DNA of 64,000 nt, from the NCBI RefSeq assembly GCF_900232825.1, contig NZ_OCTP01000011.1, forward strand, positions 186,001-250,000. Direction: 5' to 3'. Below are positions 13,769 to 21,037 of this stretch, piece after piece. Below the pieces are notes generated by a model. The model did not search any database and had not been told where the DNA came from. It saw only the letters and a list, made by a program, of their open reading frames with translations. Position numbers and translations under genes: made by a program. Position 1 is the stretch's first letter. Each line of letters starts with the position of its first letter. This DNA is from Anaerococcus sp. Marseille-P3625 (GTDB lineage: Bacteria; Bacillota; Clostridia; Tissierellales; Peptoniphilaceae).

Positions 13769-13809
13769 ATAAGTCTCCTCTACTTTAAGGCCATTATTTT
13801 ATTTTTCTT

Positions 13810-14055
13810 TTAACAACTAAGCTTCTTAATAGTGTCCAAATCGTCTACTTTTTCATCAAAAAAAATTTCTTGTCTATCTGAAGGATCTAAATTTAATAAA
13901 TCACTCAAGGCTTGAATTTCACTTGCCAAAAATTCAGTTTTGTTATTAATTTTGTTATATAGTCCAGCCCTTGATAATCCAAGCTTTTCAGCTAGAAATC
14001 CTAAACGGTAACCACTCACTTTGATTTTATAATTTAACAAAACACTATTTGTCAT
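13810..14055 (-). CDS. Cro-like / DUF739-type helix-turn-helix protein
   Basis: 81 residues with LGFLAEKLGLSRAGLYNKIN as the helix-turn-helix, then LASEIQALSDLLNLDPSDRQ and IFFDEKV, the usual layout of DUF739 phage Cro-like proteins. It is the first gene of the leftward early operon, transcribed divergently from the repressor from a promoter at 14085-14113. Expected role: switching off the repressor promoter on entry to the lytic cycle. Confidence 0.8.
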   Translation of the reverse strand: MTNSVLLNYKIKVSGYRLGFLAEKLGLSRAGLYNKINNKTEFLASEIQALSDLLNLDPSDRQEIFFDEKVDDLDTIKKLSC

Positions 14056-14084
14056 TCATTACCTCCTTTCCTATCGTTAAAATT

Positions 14085-14113
14085 ATTATACAGCAAAGTT
14101 TCCTTTTTGTCTA
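14085..14113 (-). promoter_or_regulatory. Leftward early promoter (cro side)
   Basis: On the minus strand TAGACA (14108-14113), a 17-bp spacer and TATAAT (14085-14090) form a near-consensus vegetative promoter. The start of transcription falls just upstream of the AAAGGAGG of the Cro-like gene. Confidence 0.8.
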
Positions 14114-14160
14114 CTATTTTCTTAAAATTTTTCAATTTTTTTCTCAAACGTATAAAATTA

Positions 14161-14189
14161 TTGACGATATGGCGACTTAATGATAGAAT
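14161..14189 (+). promoter_or_regulatory. Rightward repressor promoter
   Basis: TTGACG (14161-14166), 17 bp, TAGAAT (14184-14189), then AAGGAGG at 14201 and the repressor ATG at 14214. Similar motifs CGTTAAAATTATT (near 14075) and CGTATAAAATTATT (near 14149) flank the two divergent promoters and are operator candidates. Confidence 0.8.
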
Positions 14190-14213
14190 GTATATATAAA
14201 AAGGAGGTACTAA

Positions 14214-14849
14214 ATGGCTACTCTAAATCAAAATATAAAGAAAAGAAGAATTGAGTTAAATATGACTCAAGAAGAGCTAGCATTGAAAACGGGTTACAAA
14301 TCAAAGAGTGCAATTTCTAAAATAGAATTAGGAAATCGAGATTTATCACAATCACAAATATCGGTTTTCGCTAAAGCCCTAAATACTACTCCAGGCTATC
14401 TAATGGGATGGAAAGATGATCCAGACTACTCCAAAATCCCAGGAATAAAAATAATAAAAAAATTCGTAAATGTTCCAATACTTGGAGAAATAGCCTGTGG
14501 TCAACCTATGTTTTGTGAAGAAAACTTTGAGGGGATATTTCAAATAGATGAGGACTTAGATCAGCCTGATTTTTGTCTTATAGCAAGAGGTGACTCTATG
14601 ATCGATGCAGGTATCCACGATGGTGATATAGCTTTTATGAGAAAAACTCCAATAGTTGAAAACGGAAAAATAGCAGCAGTTTATTATGATGAAGATGTCA
14701 CACTAAAAAGATACTACAGCAAAGGCAATCAAGTAATACTCCAACCAGAAAATAAATTCTATTCCCCTATTATAATCGATTTATACGAAGATATCCCCCT
14801 TCAAATACTAGGAGAGCTTATAGGTGTTTATTCTAAAGTTAGTAGATAA
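14214..14849 (+). CDS. CI-like repressor with LexA-type (S24) self-cleavage domain
   Basis: Residues 1-65 are an XRE helix-turn-helix (MTQEELALKTGYKSKSAISK). Residues 85-211 are a peptidase S24 domain: cleavage site at Cys95-Gly96 (GEIACGQP), nucleophile Ser128 (ARGDSM) and general base Lys165 (DVTLKRYY). RecA-stimulated self-cleavage would induce the prophage after DNA damage. Cys-Gly instead of Ala-Gly is also used by UmuD. It maintains lysogeny and presumably binds the operators between the divergent promoters. Confidence 0.93.
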   Translation: MATLNQNIKKRRIELNMTQEELALKTGYKSKSAISKIELGNRDLSQSQISVFAKALNTTPGYLMGWKDDPDYSKIPGIKIIKKFVNVPILGEIACGQPMFCEENFEGIFQIDEDLDQPDFCLIARGDSMIDAGIHDGDIAFMRKTPIVENGKIAAVYYDEDVTLKRYYSKGNQVILQPENKFYSPIIIDLYEDIPLQILGELIGVYSKVSR

Positions 14850-15267
14850 GATTAAAACACTAACTGGGGTACATTTTGTACCCTATAAGGTGGAAAATAA
14901 GTGTACGATTTTTTTCGTACACTCTACTAAATAAATTAATAAAAACCGAGTTCATTACCTCTGATAATGCAAAAAGATATAAAACTTATTATTGCTCGCA
15001 ACTGCTAAACCTAATCTAATAAAAAGTATTAAACGTCACTTATATATTTTTAAGCGAAGTATATTCGATATTATTTCACTTACAAATATTTAAGCGAAAT
15101 TTACAACAATATATTTCATTTACTGCCTAAAGTAAGATAAACTTTATTAATTCAAAACTTTAATAAAATTTAAAATTATATATAAATAGACATTTAAACA
15201 AGTTACTAACAAAATGCAAAGCTCAAACAAAGTGTTGTTTTGCTAGATGATGAAAAGGGAGAAAATT
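14850..15267. other. 418-bp non-coding region with hairpins and iteron-like repeats
   Basis: No gene is visible. Two hairpins lie just after the repressor: GGGTACA/TGTACCC (14867-14883) and GTGTACG/CGTACAC around a T-rich loop (14901-14922). Further on, a 22-bp element starting CACTTA and ending TTTAAGCGAA occurs at 15037-15058 and 15077-15098 (19 of 22 alike, 40 bp apart). The end of the region should hold the promoter of the lipoprotein gene; the repeats could be its operators. Confidence 0.5.
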
Positions 15268-16248
15268 ATGAAGAAAAAATCATTGGTGCTTGCACTTGCT
15301 ATGCTAGCACTTGTAGGTTGCGATACTAAAAAAGATGATACCAAGGAAGTCAAAGATGATGCAAGACCAAAAACACAAACAACATCTAAGGCCGAAGAAA
15401 AAGAACTTAGTTATAGCGAGCAAATAGCAAAAAACCTTGAAGAAAATAAAAAGAAGCCTGAAAAGGAACTTGCCGAAGCAAAAACCAATAATCCGACCAT
15501 AGATGAAATTATCAGCAAAGAACCCACCATTAATGTAGAAAACTTTAGCGACAAGCTTATCTTAAATGCTTATAAAAACCCAAATAGTATGTACGAGCAA
15601 TACTTATCAGATAGCATGACTTGGTATGAAGTACCTGAAGATCAGGTTATAAATGCCTTAAAATCAATGATAAGTGAAGGTGTTAAATTGTCACAAGAAT
15701 TGGGAATAACCCTTGATTCTTTGCCAATATATTATGCTATTGATAAAGAAGCATATAAAGTCAGAGAAGATGTTTACTCTAGGGGTAAAGCTAGCTGTAT
15801 GAAAGGTTTTGATATTAATGGTATGTATATTGATAATTTTAATGCCTTCTTAGATCCTAATATTGCTAATGATTATAGATTGATGCTTAGCACGTATGAA
15901 TTAAGAGATTATTTAGCAAGGTGCTATGCGAAATCAATAGGGCTTGGAGAACCTCTTGGTAAGTGGTTTTTATCGTATAGTGGTAGCATAGACAATATGT
16001 TAGACCCAGAAAATTATCCAGGAGGAATTACAGCTGCCACACTAATTACCACCTCATATGACCCTTATCCATGCTATGTAACTATAATAGATGAAACGAA
16101 TAACCCAGTCAAAGTTGGATACTCGCTTAATCAAATATGGGTAATGCCTATAAATTTATTTACACTAGATGCTAGTACACCAAATCGCATAGATATGTTG
16201 CCAGTACCGCATATGATAACAGGACCAGGATTTATGTATCTGAATTAA
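15268..16248 (+). CDS. Phage-encoded lipoprotein, possible superinfection-exclusion factor
   Basis: The start at 15268 follows GGGAG (6 nt). The signal peptide is MKKKSLVLALAMLALVGC: basic start, hydrophobic core and a lipobox LVGC whose Cys18 would be lipidated. A charged linker rich in Lys and Glu follows (to about residue 100), then a globular domain of about 220 residues with no family I recognise. Its place between repressor and integrase on the lysogeny strand matches that of lipoproteins such as Ltp of phage TP-J34, which block DNA injection by related phages; that role is inference. Confidence 0.7.
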   Translation: MKKKSLVLALAMLALVGCDTKKDDTKEVKDDARPKTQTTSKAEEKELSYSEQIAKNLEENKKKPEKELAEAKTNNPTIDEIISKEPTINVENFSDKLILNAYKNPNSMYEQYLSDSMTWYEVPEDQVINALKSMISEGVKLSQELGITLDSLPIYYAIDKEAYKVREDVYSRGKASCMKGFDINGMYIDNFNAFLDPNIANDYRLMLSTYELRDYLARCYAKSIGLGEPLGKWFLSYSGSIDNMLDPENYPGGITAATLITTSYDPYPCYVTIIDETNNPVKVGYSLNQIWVMPINLFTLDASTPNRIDMLPVPHMITGPGFMYLN

Positions 16249-16251
16249 ATA

Positions 16252-16292
16252 AAAAAGACCCCCACAATCACCACAAAAGCAAGGATCTTTTT
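16252..16292 (+). terminator. Terminator after the lipoprotein gene
   Basis: AAAAAGACC (16252-16260) pairs with GGATCTTTTT (16283-16292) with a one-base bulge and a 22-nt loop; the 3' arm ends in T. The stem works in both directions. The loop is long, so efficiency may be moderate. Confidence 0.5.
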
Positions 16293-16316
16293 AAATAGGA
16301 TATATAAACATAGTGC

Positions 16317-16332
16317 GAATATGCTTATATTC
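16317..16332. promoter_or_regulatory. Inverted repeat upstream of integrase
   Basis: GAATATGCTTATATTC is a 6-bp-arm palindrome with a 4-bp centre, about 55 bp before the integrase start and beside CTATTATAG, a possible -10 box. It is a candidate operator for integrase control. Confidence 0.35.
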
Positions 16333-16385
16333 CTATTATAGCAAAAATAATCAAAAAATAACAGGTTAAATAATAGGAGGAAAAA

Positions 16386-17447
16386 ATGAAAATTGAATCT
16401 TACAAAATAAAAAGCGGAACTAGATACAGATTCCAAATCAGACTAGGAGAAAAAGTAACAACAAGATCCGGATTTAGAACTAAAAATTCAGCAATCTTTG
16501 CCTATACTCAATTGCTAGAAGAATATCAAAACGGTGTTGAAGGTAACGTAACCTACCAACAGGTCTATGATGAGTGGTTAGAAGTTTATAAGACTAAAGT
16601 TAAGGAAGCAACCCTACAATCGACTACAACCATCTTTAAGATTCATATCCTACCAGTCTTTGCCCAGAAAAGAATAGGAGATATAACCACTAAAGATTGT
16701 CAGAAATTTGCTCTAAATCTCACACAATTTGTAAAAGGTAAAGAATATTATTACCATGCTAAAAGGATAATGAACTATGCACAAGGTATATACAAGATAC
16801 AAGAAAACCCCTTTAATATACCAATTATGCCAAACTTCAAAGAGTCTGACAAAAAAGTGGACTTCCTAGAACCAGATGATGCAAATAGGCTCATAGAATA
16901 CTTTAATGATGATATTTATCGGAAAGCTATGTTCAGAATTTTTATTTACGCCGGATTAAGAAGAGGAGAATGTTTAGCTTTGACCTGGAACGATATAGAT
17001 TTTAAAAGAAAAGGTGTAGATATAAATAAAACCCTTACGACAGGGATAGATAATAAACTTGTAGTATCAAGTCCTAAAACAAAAAAATCTAAAGCCTTTA
17101 TAGAGTTAGACAAAGAAACTTTGCTTATACTAAAAGAGCTGAAATTGCAATCAAAAAACAATATAATATTTCCTAACAACAAGGGAGAATATAGAAGACT
17201 CTCTGATCCTGATATTAGGCTAAAAAAAGCCTTAAAAGACCTGGGCCTAAAGCCTATAAGAGTCCACGACCTAAGACACACCCACGCAAGCCTACTCTTC
17301 TACTTTGGTTGGGATGTAAAATCTGTACAAGAAAGATTAAGACACGCAAGCTCAAAAACCACCATGGACATATACATCCACGTCACCAAGAAAAAACCAA
17401 AACAAGACATTAATAGTTTTGCAGAAAAAATGGATAAATTTGCCTAG
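16386..17447 (+). CDS. int: Tyrosine recombinase integrase
   Basis: 353 residues with the usual three parts: an N-terminal arm-binding beta sheet (YRFQIRLGEKVTTRSGFRTK), a SAM-like core-binding domain (about 55-150) and a catalytic domain with Arg in AGLRRGECLALTW, Lys in SSPKTKKSK, the HxLRHTHASLL box, RLRHASSKTT and the tyrosine nucleophile in MDIYIHV. It recombines attP with the bacterial attB site. AGGAGG lies 6 nt before ATG. The attP region follows directly. Confidence 0.95.
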   Translation: MKIESYKIKSGTRYRFQIRLGEKVTTRSGFRTKNSAIFAYTQLLEEYQNGVEGNVTYQQVYDEWLEVYKTKVKEATLQSTTTIFKIHILPVFAQKRIGDITTKDCQKFALNLTQFVKGKEYYYHAKRIMNYAQGIYKIQENPFNIPIMPNFKESDKKVDFLEPDDANRLIEYFNDDIYRKAMFRIFIYAGLRRGECLALTWNDIDFKRKGVDINKTLTTGIDNKLVVSSPKTKKSKAFIELDKETLLILKELKLQSKNNIIFPNNKGEYRRLSDPDIRLKKALKDLGLKPIRVHDLRHTHASLLFYFGWDVKSVQERLRHASSKTTMDIYIHVTKKKPKQDINSFAEKMDKFA

Positions 17448-17700
17448 AAAAAATAGTTGTAGCTATTATGTAGTTATTCAAATTAAAAACATTGCAAAAT
17501 CAACACTCAAAAGCCTAATGTTTAAGACCTTTCACCCCGACCATATTAAATTTATTCATTCATATTGACGTAAACTGATGAAAATTGAATGAAACTAAAA
17601 ATAATTATTCATAAATAATGAAAACTAATGCAAACTAATGCAGACTAAAACACATTAATGTAGTTAAAATGTAGTTAGCTAAAAATTAAAGTAACGCTAA
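17448..17700. other. attP region carrying a tRNA 3' end
   Basis: The 17533-17543 stretch CACCCCGACCA is a 7-nt acceptor arm, discriminator A and CCA of a tRNA, preceded by AAGACCTTT in the place of the T arm. Acceptor CGGGGTG with discriminator A fits tRNA-Pro. To the right lie several AACTAATG-type units (AAACTGATGAA, GAAAACTAATGC, AAACTAATGC, CACATTAATG) that look like integrase arm sites. Integration would rebuild the host tRNA 3' end. Confidence 0.7.
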
Positions 17701-17731
17701 AATAGGAGGTTTTTGCACCTCCTATTTTTTA
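17701..17731. terminator. Bidirectional terminator between attP and the accessory block
   Basis: A perfect 10-bp stem AATAGGAGGT / ACCTCCTATT with a 6-nt loop and T-rich tails on both strands. It ends the integrase message on one side and the AP2-gene message on the other, and overlaps the last codons of the AP2 gene. Confidence 0.9.
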
Positions 17732-18393
17732 TTGATTTTATCTTTATACTTTTCTAATATAGGCCTATAATATTTTTCTTCGCCATCAAGCCTTGCTTGG
17801 TATGCTTCTTCTACTGTGTTATATGATCCCAAATTTATTTTCTTATAGTTAAGGGTTAAAGATGCTCTATATTTTTTTAATTGTTTATCATAAGTTACTC
17901 CCTTGTAACCAGAAGTGTTGTTTTTTGATAAACCTTGTGTTAATCCATATAGACTTGTACCTTCTACTAATTTGTCTTTGATTTCTTTTTGCTCTTCTCT
18001 TTTGTGACCACACGATACAGTTCTGCCACTAAGTAGCTCCATACCTCTAACATTGACTTCTTTCCCACAACTACACTTACATAAATATGTTGCTTGACCT
18101 TCAACATTAATTCTTTTTATTGCTGTTAGCTCTCCAAAAGTTTTTCCCAATATTTTACTATCAGTTTTTTTGTACTTAATGAGTCTAGCTTTCTCTCCAA
18201 AATTCTTGTCACCTAACTTTTTATAGCTACTATGACCACATGAGGTAGATCTACCACTGATCAATCCAGAATTATATACTTCTTTTTCTAAGCCACATGA
18301 GCATCTACATAAGCTTTTGCCTTTAGATGAATAGGCCTTTAAAACTGTCCGTTCCCCGAATTTATCGCCAACATTTATCAGTCTTTTTGCCAT
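17722..18393 (-). CDS. AP2-domain DNA-binding protein with two zinc ribbons
   Basis: 223 residues. Two similar zinc-ribbon units (CRCSCGLEKEV ... STSCGHSS, about 28-55, and CKCSCGKEVNV ... TVSCGHKR, about 104-132) precede a C-terminal AP2 domain (NNTSGYKGVTYDKQLKKYRA ... INLGSYNTVEEAYQARL, about 160-210). Phage AP2 proteins are sequence-specific DNA binders often related to HNH homing endonucleases; no HNH triad is visible here, so this is probably a DNA-binding protein or regulator. Last gene of the accessory operon driven from 19666. Confidence 0.8.
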   Translation of the reverse strand: MAKRLINVGDKFGERTVLKAYSSKGKSLCRCSCGLEKEVYNSGLISGRSTSCGHSSYKKLGDKNFGEKARLIKYKKTDSKILGKTFGELTAIKRINVEGQATYLCKCSCGKEVNVRGMELLSGRTVSCGHKREEQKEIKDKLVEGTSLYGLTQGLSKNNTSGYKGVTYDKQLKKYRASLTLNYKKINLGSYNTVEEAYQARLDGEEKYYRPILEKYKDKINKK

Positions 18394-18568
18394 TAGGATT
18401 CTCCTTTTTATAAATATCTAAAAGTTCTCCTACATCATCATCATCTGCATAAGTTCTGAAATAAAGTCTTGCTGTTCTTAAATAATTTTGCTTTCTTACG
18501 TGTTCTCGATTTTTTTCTTCCCATCTTCTAGTTGCCTGCACTTGTGATTTAGGCGTTTTATTTTTCAA
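18362..18568 (-). CDS. Small basic protein, possible DNA-binding
   Basis: 68 residues: MKNKTPKSQVQATRRWEEKN then a basic helix (REHVRKQNYLRTARLYFRTY) and an acidic end (DDDDVGELLDIYKKE). The KSQVxAxRRWEEKN start is familiar from many Firmicutes mobile elements but has no established function. It overlaps the AP2 gene by 32 bp. Confidence 0.6.
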   Translation of the reverse strand: MKNKTPKSQVQATRRWEEKNREHVRKQNYLRTARLYFRTYADDDDVGELLDIYKKENPNGKKTDKCWR

Positions 18569-18608
18569 TAATATCTCCTTAATAATAAAACTCTTTACAA
18601 TAAGACTT

Positions 18609-18917
18609 TTATTCTTCTACTTCCCCAAAAATATCAACATACTCATCAACTGATAACCTTTCTTCAGCCCACTTTTTAGCTTCACCCTCACTTAAAGGTA
18701 TGATCTTTTTACCAGCCCTAGACGAATTAACATCAACACTTTCAGCATAATCAGATAAGCCATTTCCTTCACCAAACAAGAAAAACTGACCAGTTTTCTT
18801 CTTATACAAAGTTTCCTCAAAAAAATGAAAATCATTCACTGAATAATCACTCTTGTAATAAGCCATAATCTTCGCACTATCAGTATCGTACAACTTGCCA
18901 TTAATAATTTTCTTCAT
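18609..18917 (-). CDS. Conserved mobile-element protein of unknown function
   Basis: 102 residues. KIINGKLYDTDSAKIMAYY, EETLYKKKTGQFFLFGEG and KIIPLSEGEAKKWAEERL are features of a small protein common on Firmicutes conjugative elements and prophages. It looks like a compact beta-plus-helix protein. Function unknown; part of the accessory operon. Confidence 0.65.
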   Translation of the reverse strand: MKKIINGKLYDTDSAKIMAYYKSDYSVNDFHFFEETLYKKKTGQFFLFGEGNGLSDYAESVDVNSSRAGKKIIPLSEGEAKKWAEERLSVDEYVDIFGEVEE

Positions 18918-18975
18918 CTTCTTTAATCTCTCCTTTTTTTATTGATACCCTTATCTTTTAGATATAAATAATTAC

Positions 18976-19602
18976 CTAAAATCCTAATAATTGATTATCA
19001 AAATCTATGCCTGATGGAAAATTCAAGCTTTCTAAATTTGAATTTACATAATCCAAATTGATTGATCTTAAATCTTGATAATCGACTATAGATCTAATAG
19101 CATCTATATCATTTTTTATGTCTTCGTTCCAATTATTAGTCAAGAAATTCAAAAGTGTTTCTTTATCATTATCAACATTTTTAATATAGTCAAGTAATTG
19201 GTAAAAATCCATATACTTACTCAATTCATCTTTACAAATTGATGCATAGGTAAAAGAATAGCGTGCCATCATATTTTTCCTCATAACAAGTTCAGCCAAC
19301 CAATAGCTATAAAAGCTCTTTAAAATAATATTTCCTACTTCCTCCCCCTTATCTTCAAGTTCTATTTCACTAACAAGATTACCTATTTTTTCATCTAGAA
19401 ATACAAATCTTTTAAATTCATCATCTTTACTAAATACTTCTTTAAAATATTTGTACATTCCCATATCAACAAGTTCATCTTTTACAATATCAATTGATAG
19501 TTCCACCATATCAAGCATTTTTTCGGTTTCATAATATTTATTAAATTCTTTTCTAGCTTCAAATGCTAAAGGATTTGCTGCTCTTAAATCTTCCCAACTC
19601 AT
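18976..19602 (-). CDS. Accessory protein with its own consensus promoter, unknown function
   Basis: 208 residues, acidic, predicted mostly helical (MLDMVELSIDIVKDELVDMG; LVMRKNMMARYSFTYASICK). No signal peptide or catalytic motif is visible. It is the first gene after the strongest promoter in the window (TTGACA-17-TATAAT), with AAGGAG before the start, and leads a four-gene set next to hicAB and attP. That place is typical of lysogenic-conversion or anti-phage genes, but no function can be named. Confidence 0.6.
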   Translation of the reverse strand: MSWEDLRAANPLAFEARKEFNKYYETEKMLDMVELSIDIVKDELVDMGMYKYFKEVFSKDDEFKRFVFLDEKIGNLVSEIELEDKGEEVGNIILKSFYSYWLAELVMRKNMMARYSFTYASICKDELSKYMDFYQLLDYIKNVDNDKETLLNFLTNNWNEDIKNDIDAIRSIVDYQDLRSINLDYVNSNLESLNFPSGIDFDNQLLGF

Positions 19603-19642
19603 CTTCCAAATCTCCTTTTAATATATTACCGATCTTACTTAT

Positions 19643-19671
19643 ATTATACCGTATACGTTATACTCTGTCAA
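19643..19671 (-). promoter_or_regulatory. Perfect consensus promoter of the accessory operon
   Basis: On the minus strand TTGACA (19666-19671), 17-bp spacer, TATAAT (19643-19648). The spacer contains the palindrome GTATAC and related GTATAA units that may be operator half-sites. It should be active in the lysogen unless repressed. Confidence 0.9.
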
Positions 19672-19830
19672 GTCTTTTTTAAAAAATTTTTCACTTTTTT
19701 ACTTTTTTTTATCTAAATCAAAAAAATCCACCACAAACGTTGAAATATACACAATCATTCATATTTTACCCTACAAGCGATTTAATTTTCTTAGCCATAG
19801 TTTTATATGCCTAATATTGATATAAAAAGA
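19672..19830. other. AT-rich intergenic stretch without gene
   Basis: Between the accessory promoter and the hicAB terminator no coding frame with a ribosome binding site is visible on either strand. The sequence is T-rich with long A and T runs, suggesting intrinsic curvature upstream of the promoter (UP-element-like). Nothing else is seen. Confidence 0.4.
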
Positions 19831-19862
19831 CAAAAAAAAGAGCCGACCACATTGGCCGACTC
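19831..19862 (-). terminator. Terminator of hicAB
   Basis: On the minus strand GAGTCGGCC pairs with GGTCGGCTC (two wobbles, 5-nt loop), followed by eight T. Confidence 0.85.
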
Positions 19863-19885
19863 TAGGATATTGTCTTTATTATATT

Positions 19886-20287
19886 CTAAACCATTTCCAT
19901 TTCTTTTTCAAGTGCGTAAGTTAAAACTTTTGAAAAATTTATACCTCTATTCTCAGCAGCTTTAGCTAAGCTTTCCGGAATAGTGCAATTCTTTTTAACT
20001 TTATTTTCATTATCTAGCCTTACATACCTATACAAATCACATACAACAAAATTTTTAAAGTCGTAATCATCCTCTGTTTCTACATTTTCATCGGGATCTA
20101 TTATCTTCTCACCGTTACAAAAAGCGTCATAAGCCATTAATTCTATAGCATCTTTAGCCATATATAGAGCTTCTTCTAGTGTCTTTCCTTGTGTTGCTAT
20201 AGGAATGCTATCATTCCATACAGCGTAAAAACCATCTATTTTTTTAAGGTAAATCGGATATGCCTTAACATCTTGTGATATTGCCAT
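19886..20287 (-). CDS. hicB: HicB antitoxin
   Basis: 133 residues. The N-terminal half is the degenerate RNase H-like fold of HicB (AYPIYLKKIDGFYAVWNDSI, then ATQGKTLEEALYMAKDAIEL), which binds HicA. The C-terminal part (NCTIPESLAKAAENRGINFSKVLTYALEKE) is a ribbon-helix-helix DNA-binding domain for autoregulation. Follows hicA with a small GC hairpin in between. Confidence 0.88.
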   Translation of the reverse strand: MAISQDVKAYPIYLKKIDGFYAVWNDSIPIATQGKTLEEALYMAKDAIELMAYDAFCNGEKIIDPDENVETEDDYDFKNFVVCDLYRYVRLDNENKVKKNCTIPESLAKAAENRGINFSKVLTYALEKEMEMV

Positions 20288-20329
20288 TATTCCTCCCTTT
20301 ATATTGCCTTCCCCTATTGAGGGGAGCAG

Positions 20330-20512
20330 TTAGAGCTTTATCCCCAACTGCTTGAAAATCTTTTTAGCAGTAATCTCGTTTATTTCATTGTGTCGTGGGA
20401 CTTGTGATTTTTTAGTTCCTTCGGCATTTGAATATATATCATGGTCTGAACCGTGTCTAACAAATTTACCGCCGTGACTTTCTATAATTTTTATTAAATC
20501 ACGCTTCTTCAA
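20330..20512 (-). CDS. hicA: HicA mRNA-interferase toxin
   Basis: About 60 residues from a TTG start at 20510-20512, which lies 9 nt after AAAGGAGG and gives the usual HicA beginning (KKRDLIKIIESHGGKFVRHG). An upstream ATG would add 18 odd residues over the promoter. The conserved active-site histidine is in GSDHDIY and the C-terminus VPRHNEINEITAKKIFKQLG is typical. HicA cleaves mRNA and is held by HicB; in a prophage the pair can stabilise the element or act against other phages. Confidence 0.85.
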   Translation of the reverse strand: MKKRDLIKIIESHGGKFVRHGSDHDIYSNAEGTKKSQVPRHNEINEITAKKIFKQLGIKL

Positions 20513-20537
20513 AGACAATATCCTCCTTTCAATATAT

Positions 20538-20566
20538 AGTATACGCCTATATATACGCCTTGTCAA
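20538..20566 (-). promoter_or_regulatory. hicAB promoter with direct-repeat operator
   Basis: On the minus strand TTGACA (20561-20566), 17 bp, TATACT (20538-20543). Two copies of AGGCGTAT (20541-20548 and 20553-20560) lie 12 bp apart within the promoter, likely HicB ribbon-helix-helix binding sites. Confidence 0.85.
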
Positions 20567-20587
20567 GTTTATTTTTTATTATTTTCA

Positions 20588-20619
20588 CAAAAAAAGAGGC
20601 CAGCCATAAGGCCAGCCCA
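20588..20619 (-). terminator. Terminator at the end of the late operon
   Basis: On the minus strand GGGCTGGCC pairs with GGCTGGCCT around a TTAT loop, followed by seven T. It closes the structural and lysis operon before hicAB. Confidence 0.9.
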
Positions 20620-20647
20620 AAGTTAAACAGTATCATCACTTTACTAT

Positions 20648-21028
20648 TTATTTTTTTTGTTTTCTAACTTCCGCCTCAACTACATCAGTAAGATATGAGT
20701 CAAGATCATCATGAGTCTTGCTTAAGATTTCCTTGCTTTTGTCATTTAGATTTTTCTTGATTGCGGTTTTTGCCCCATTGAATGCTTCCTTTTGTGCTTC
20801 TTCATCAAAATTAAGTTCTGGACTATTTTTTAAAGGATCCACAATTGTTTGATTAATGCTACCAACTATAATTTCTGCTAACTCCAAAACTTGATCAGTT
20901 GCGTATCTTAAAAGTTCATTTTCTATTAATTGTGCTTTTGCCTTAGCTTCTTTTATCCCTTGAACAGTAAGGGTAAGCACACTTCCAGCTATCAACACCA
21001 AAACAAAAATTATTAAACTATCAGTCAT
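20648..21028 (-). CDS. LLH-family phage holin
   Basis: 126 residues. One N-terminal membrane span (SLIIFVLVLIAGSVLTLTV, residues 4-22) is followed by a long helical tail (LRYATDQVLELAEIIVGSIN) with the spacing of LLH holins. It lies directly after the endolysin and should form membrane lesions that release it or collapse the membrane potential. The last late gene. Confidence 0.8.
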   Translation of the reverse strand: MTDSLIIFVLVLIAGSVLTLTVQGIKEAKAKAQLIENELLRYATDQVLELAEIIVGSINQTIVDPLKNSPELNFDEEAQKEAFNGAKTAIKKNLNDKSKEILSKTHDDLDSYLTDVVEAEVRKQKK

Positions 21029-21037
21029 TATTTCCTC

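Noticed and set aside
16245-16436. Minus-strand hydrophobic frame across the integrase start
   Set aside because: It covers the integrase promoter and start region, is phenylalanine-rich because it is complementary to A-rich DNA, and has no start signal.
17512-17572. Small plus-strand frame in attP
   Set aside because: The short frame over the tRNA-like core is explained by the tRNA 3' end and has no ribosome binding site.
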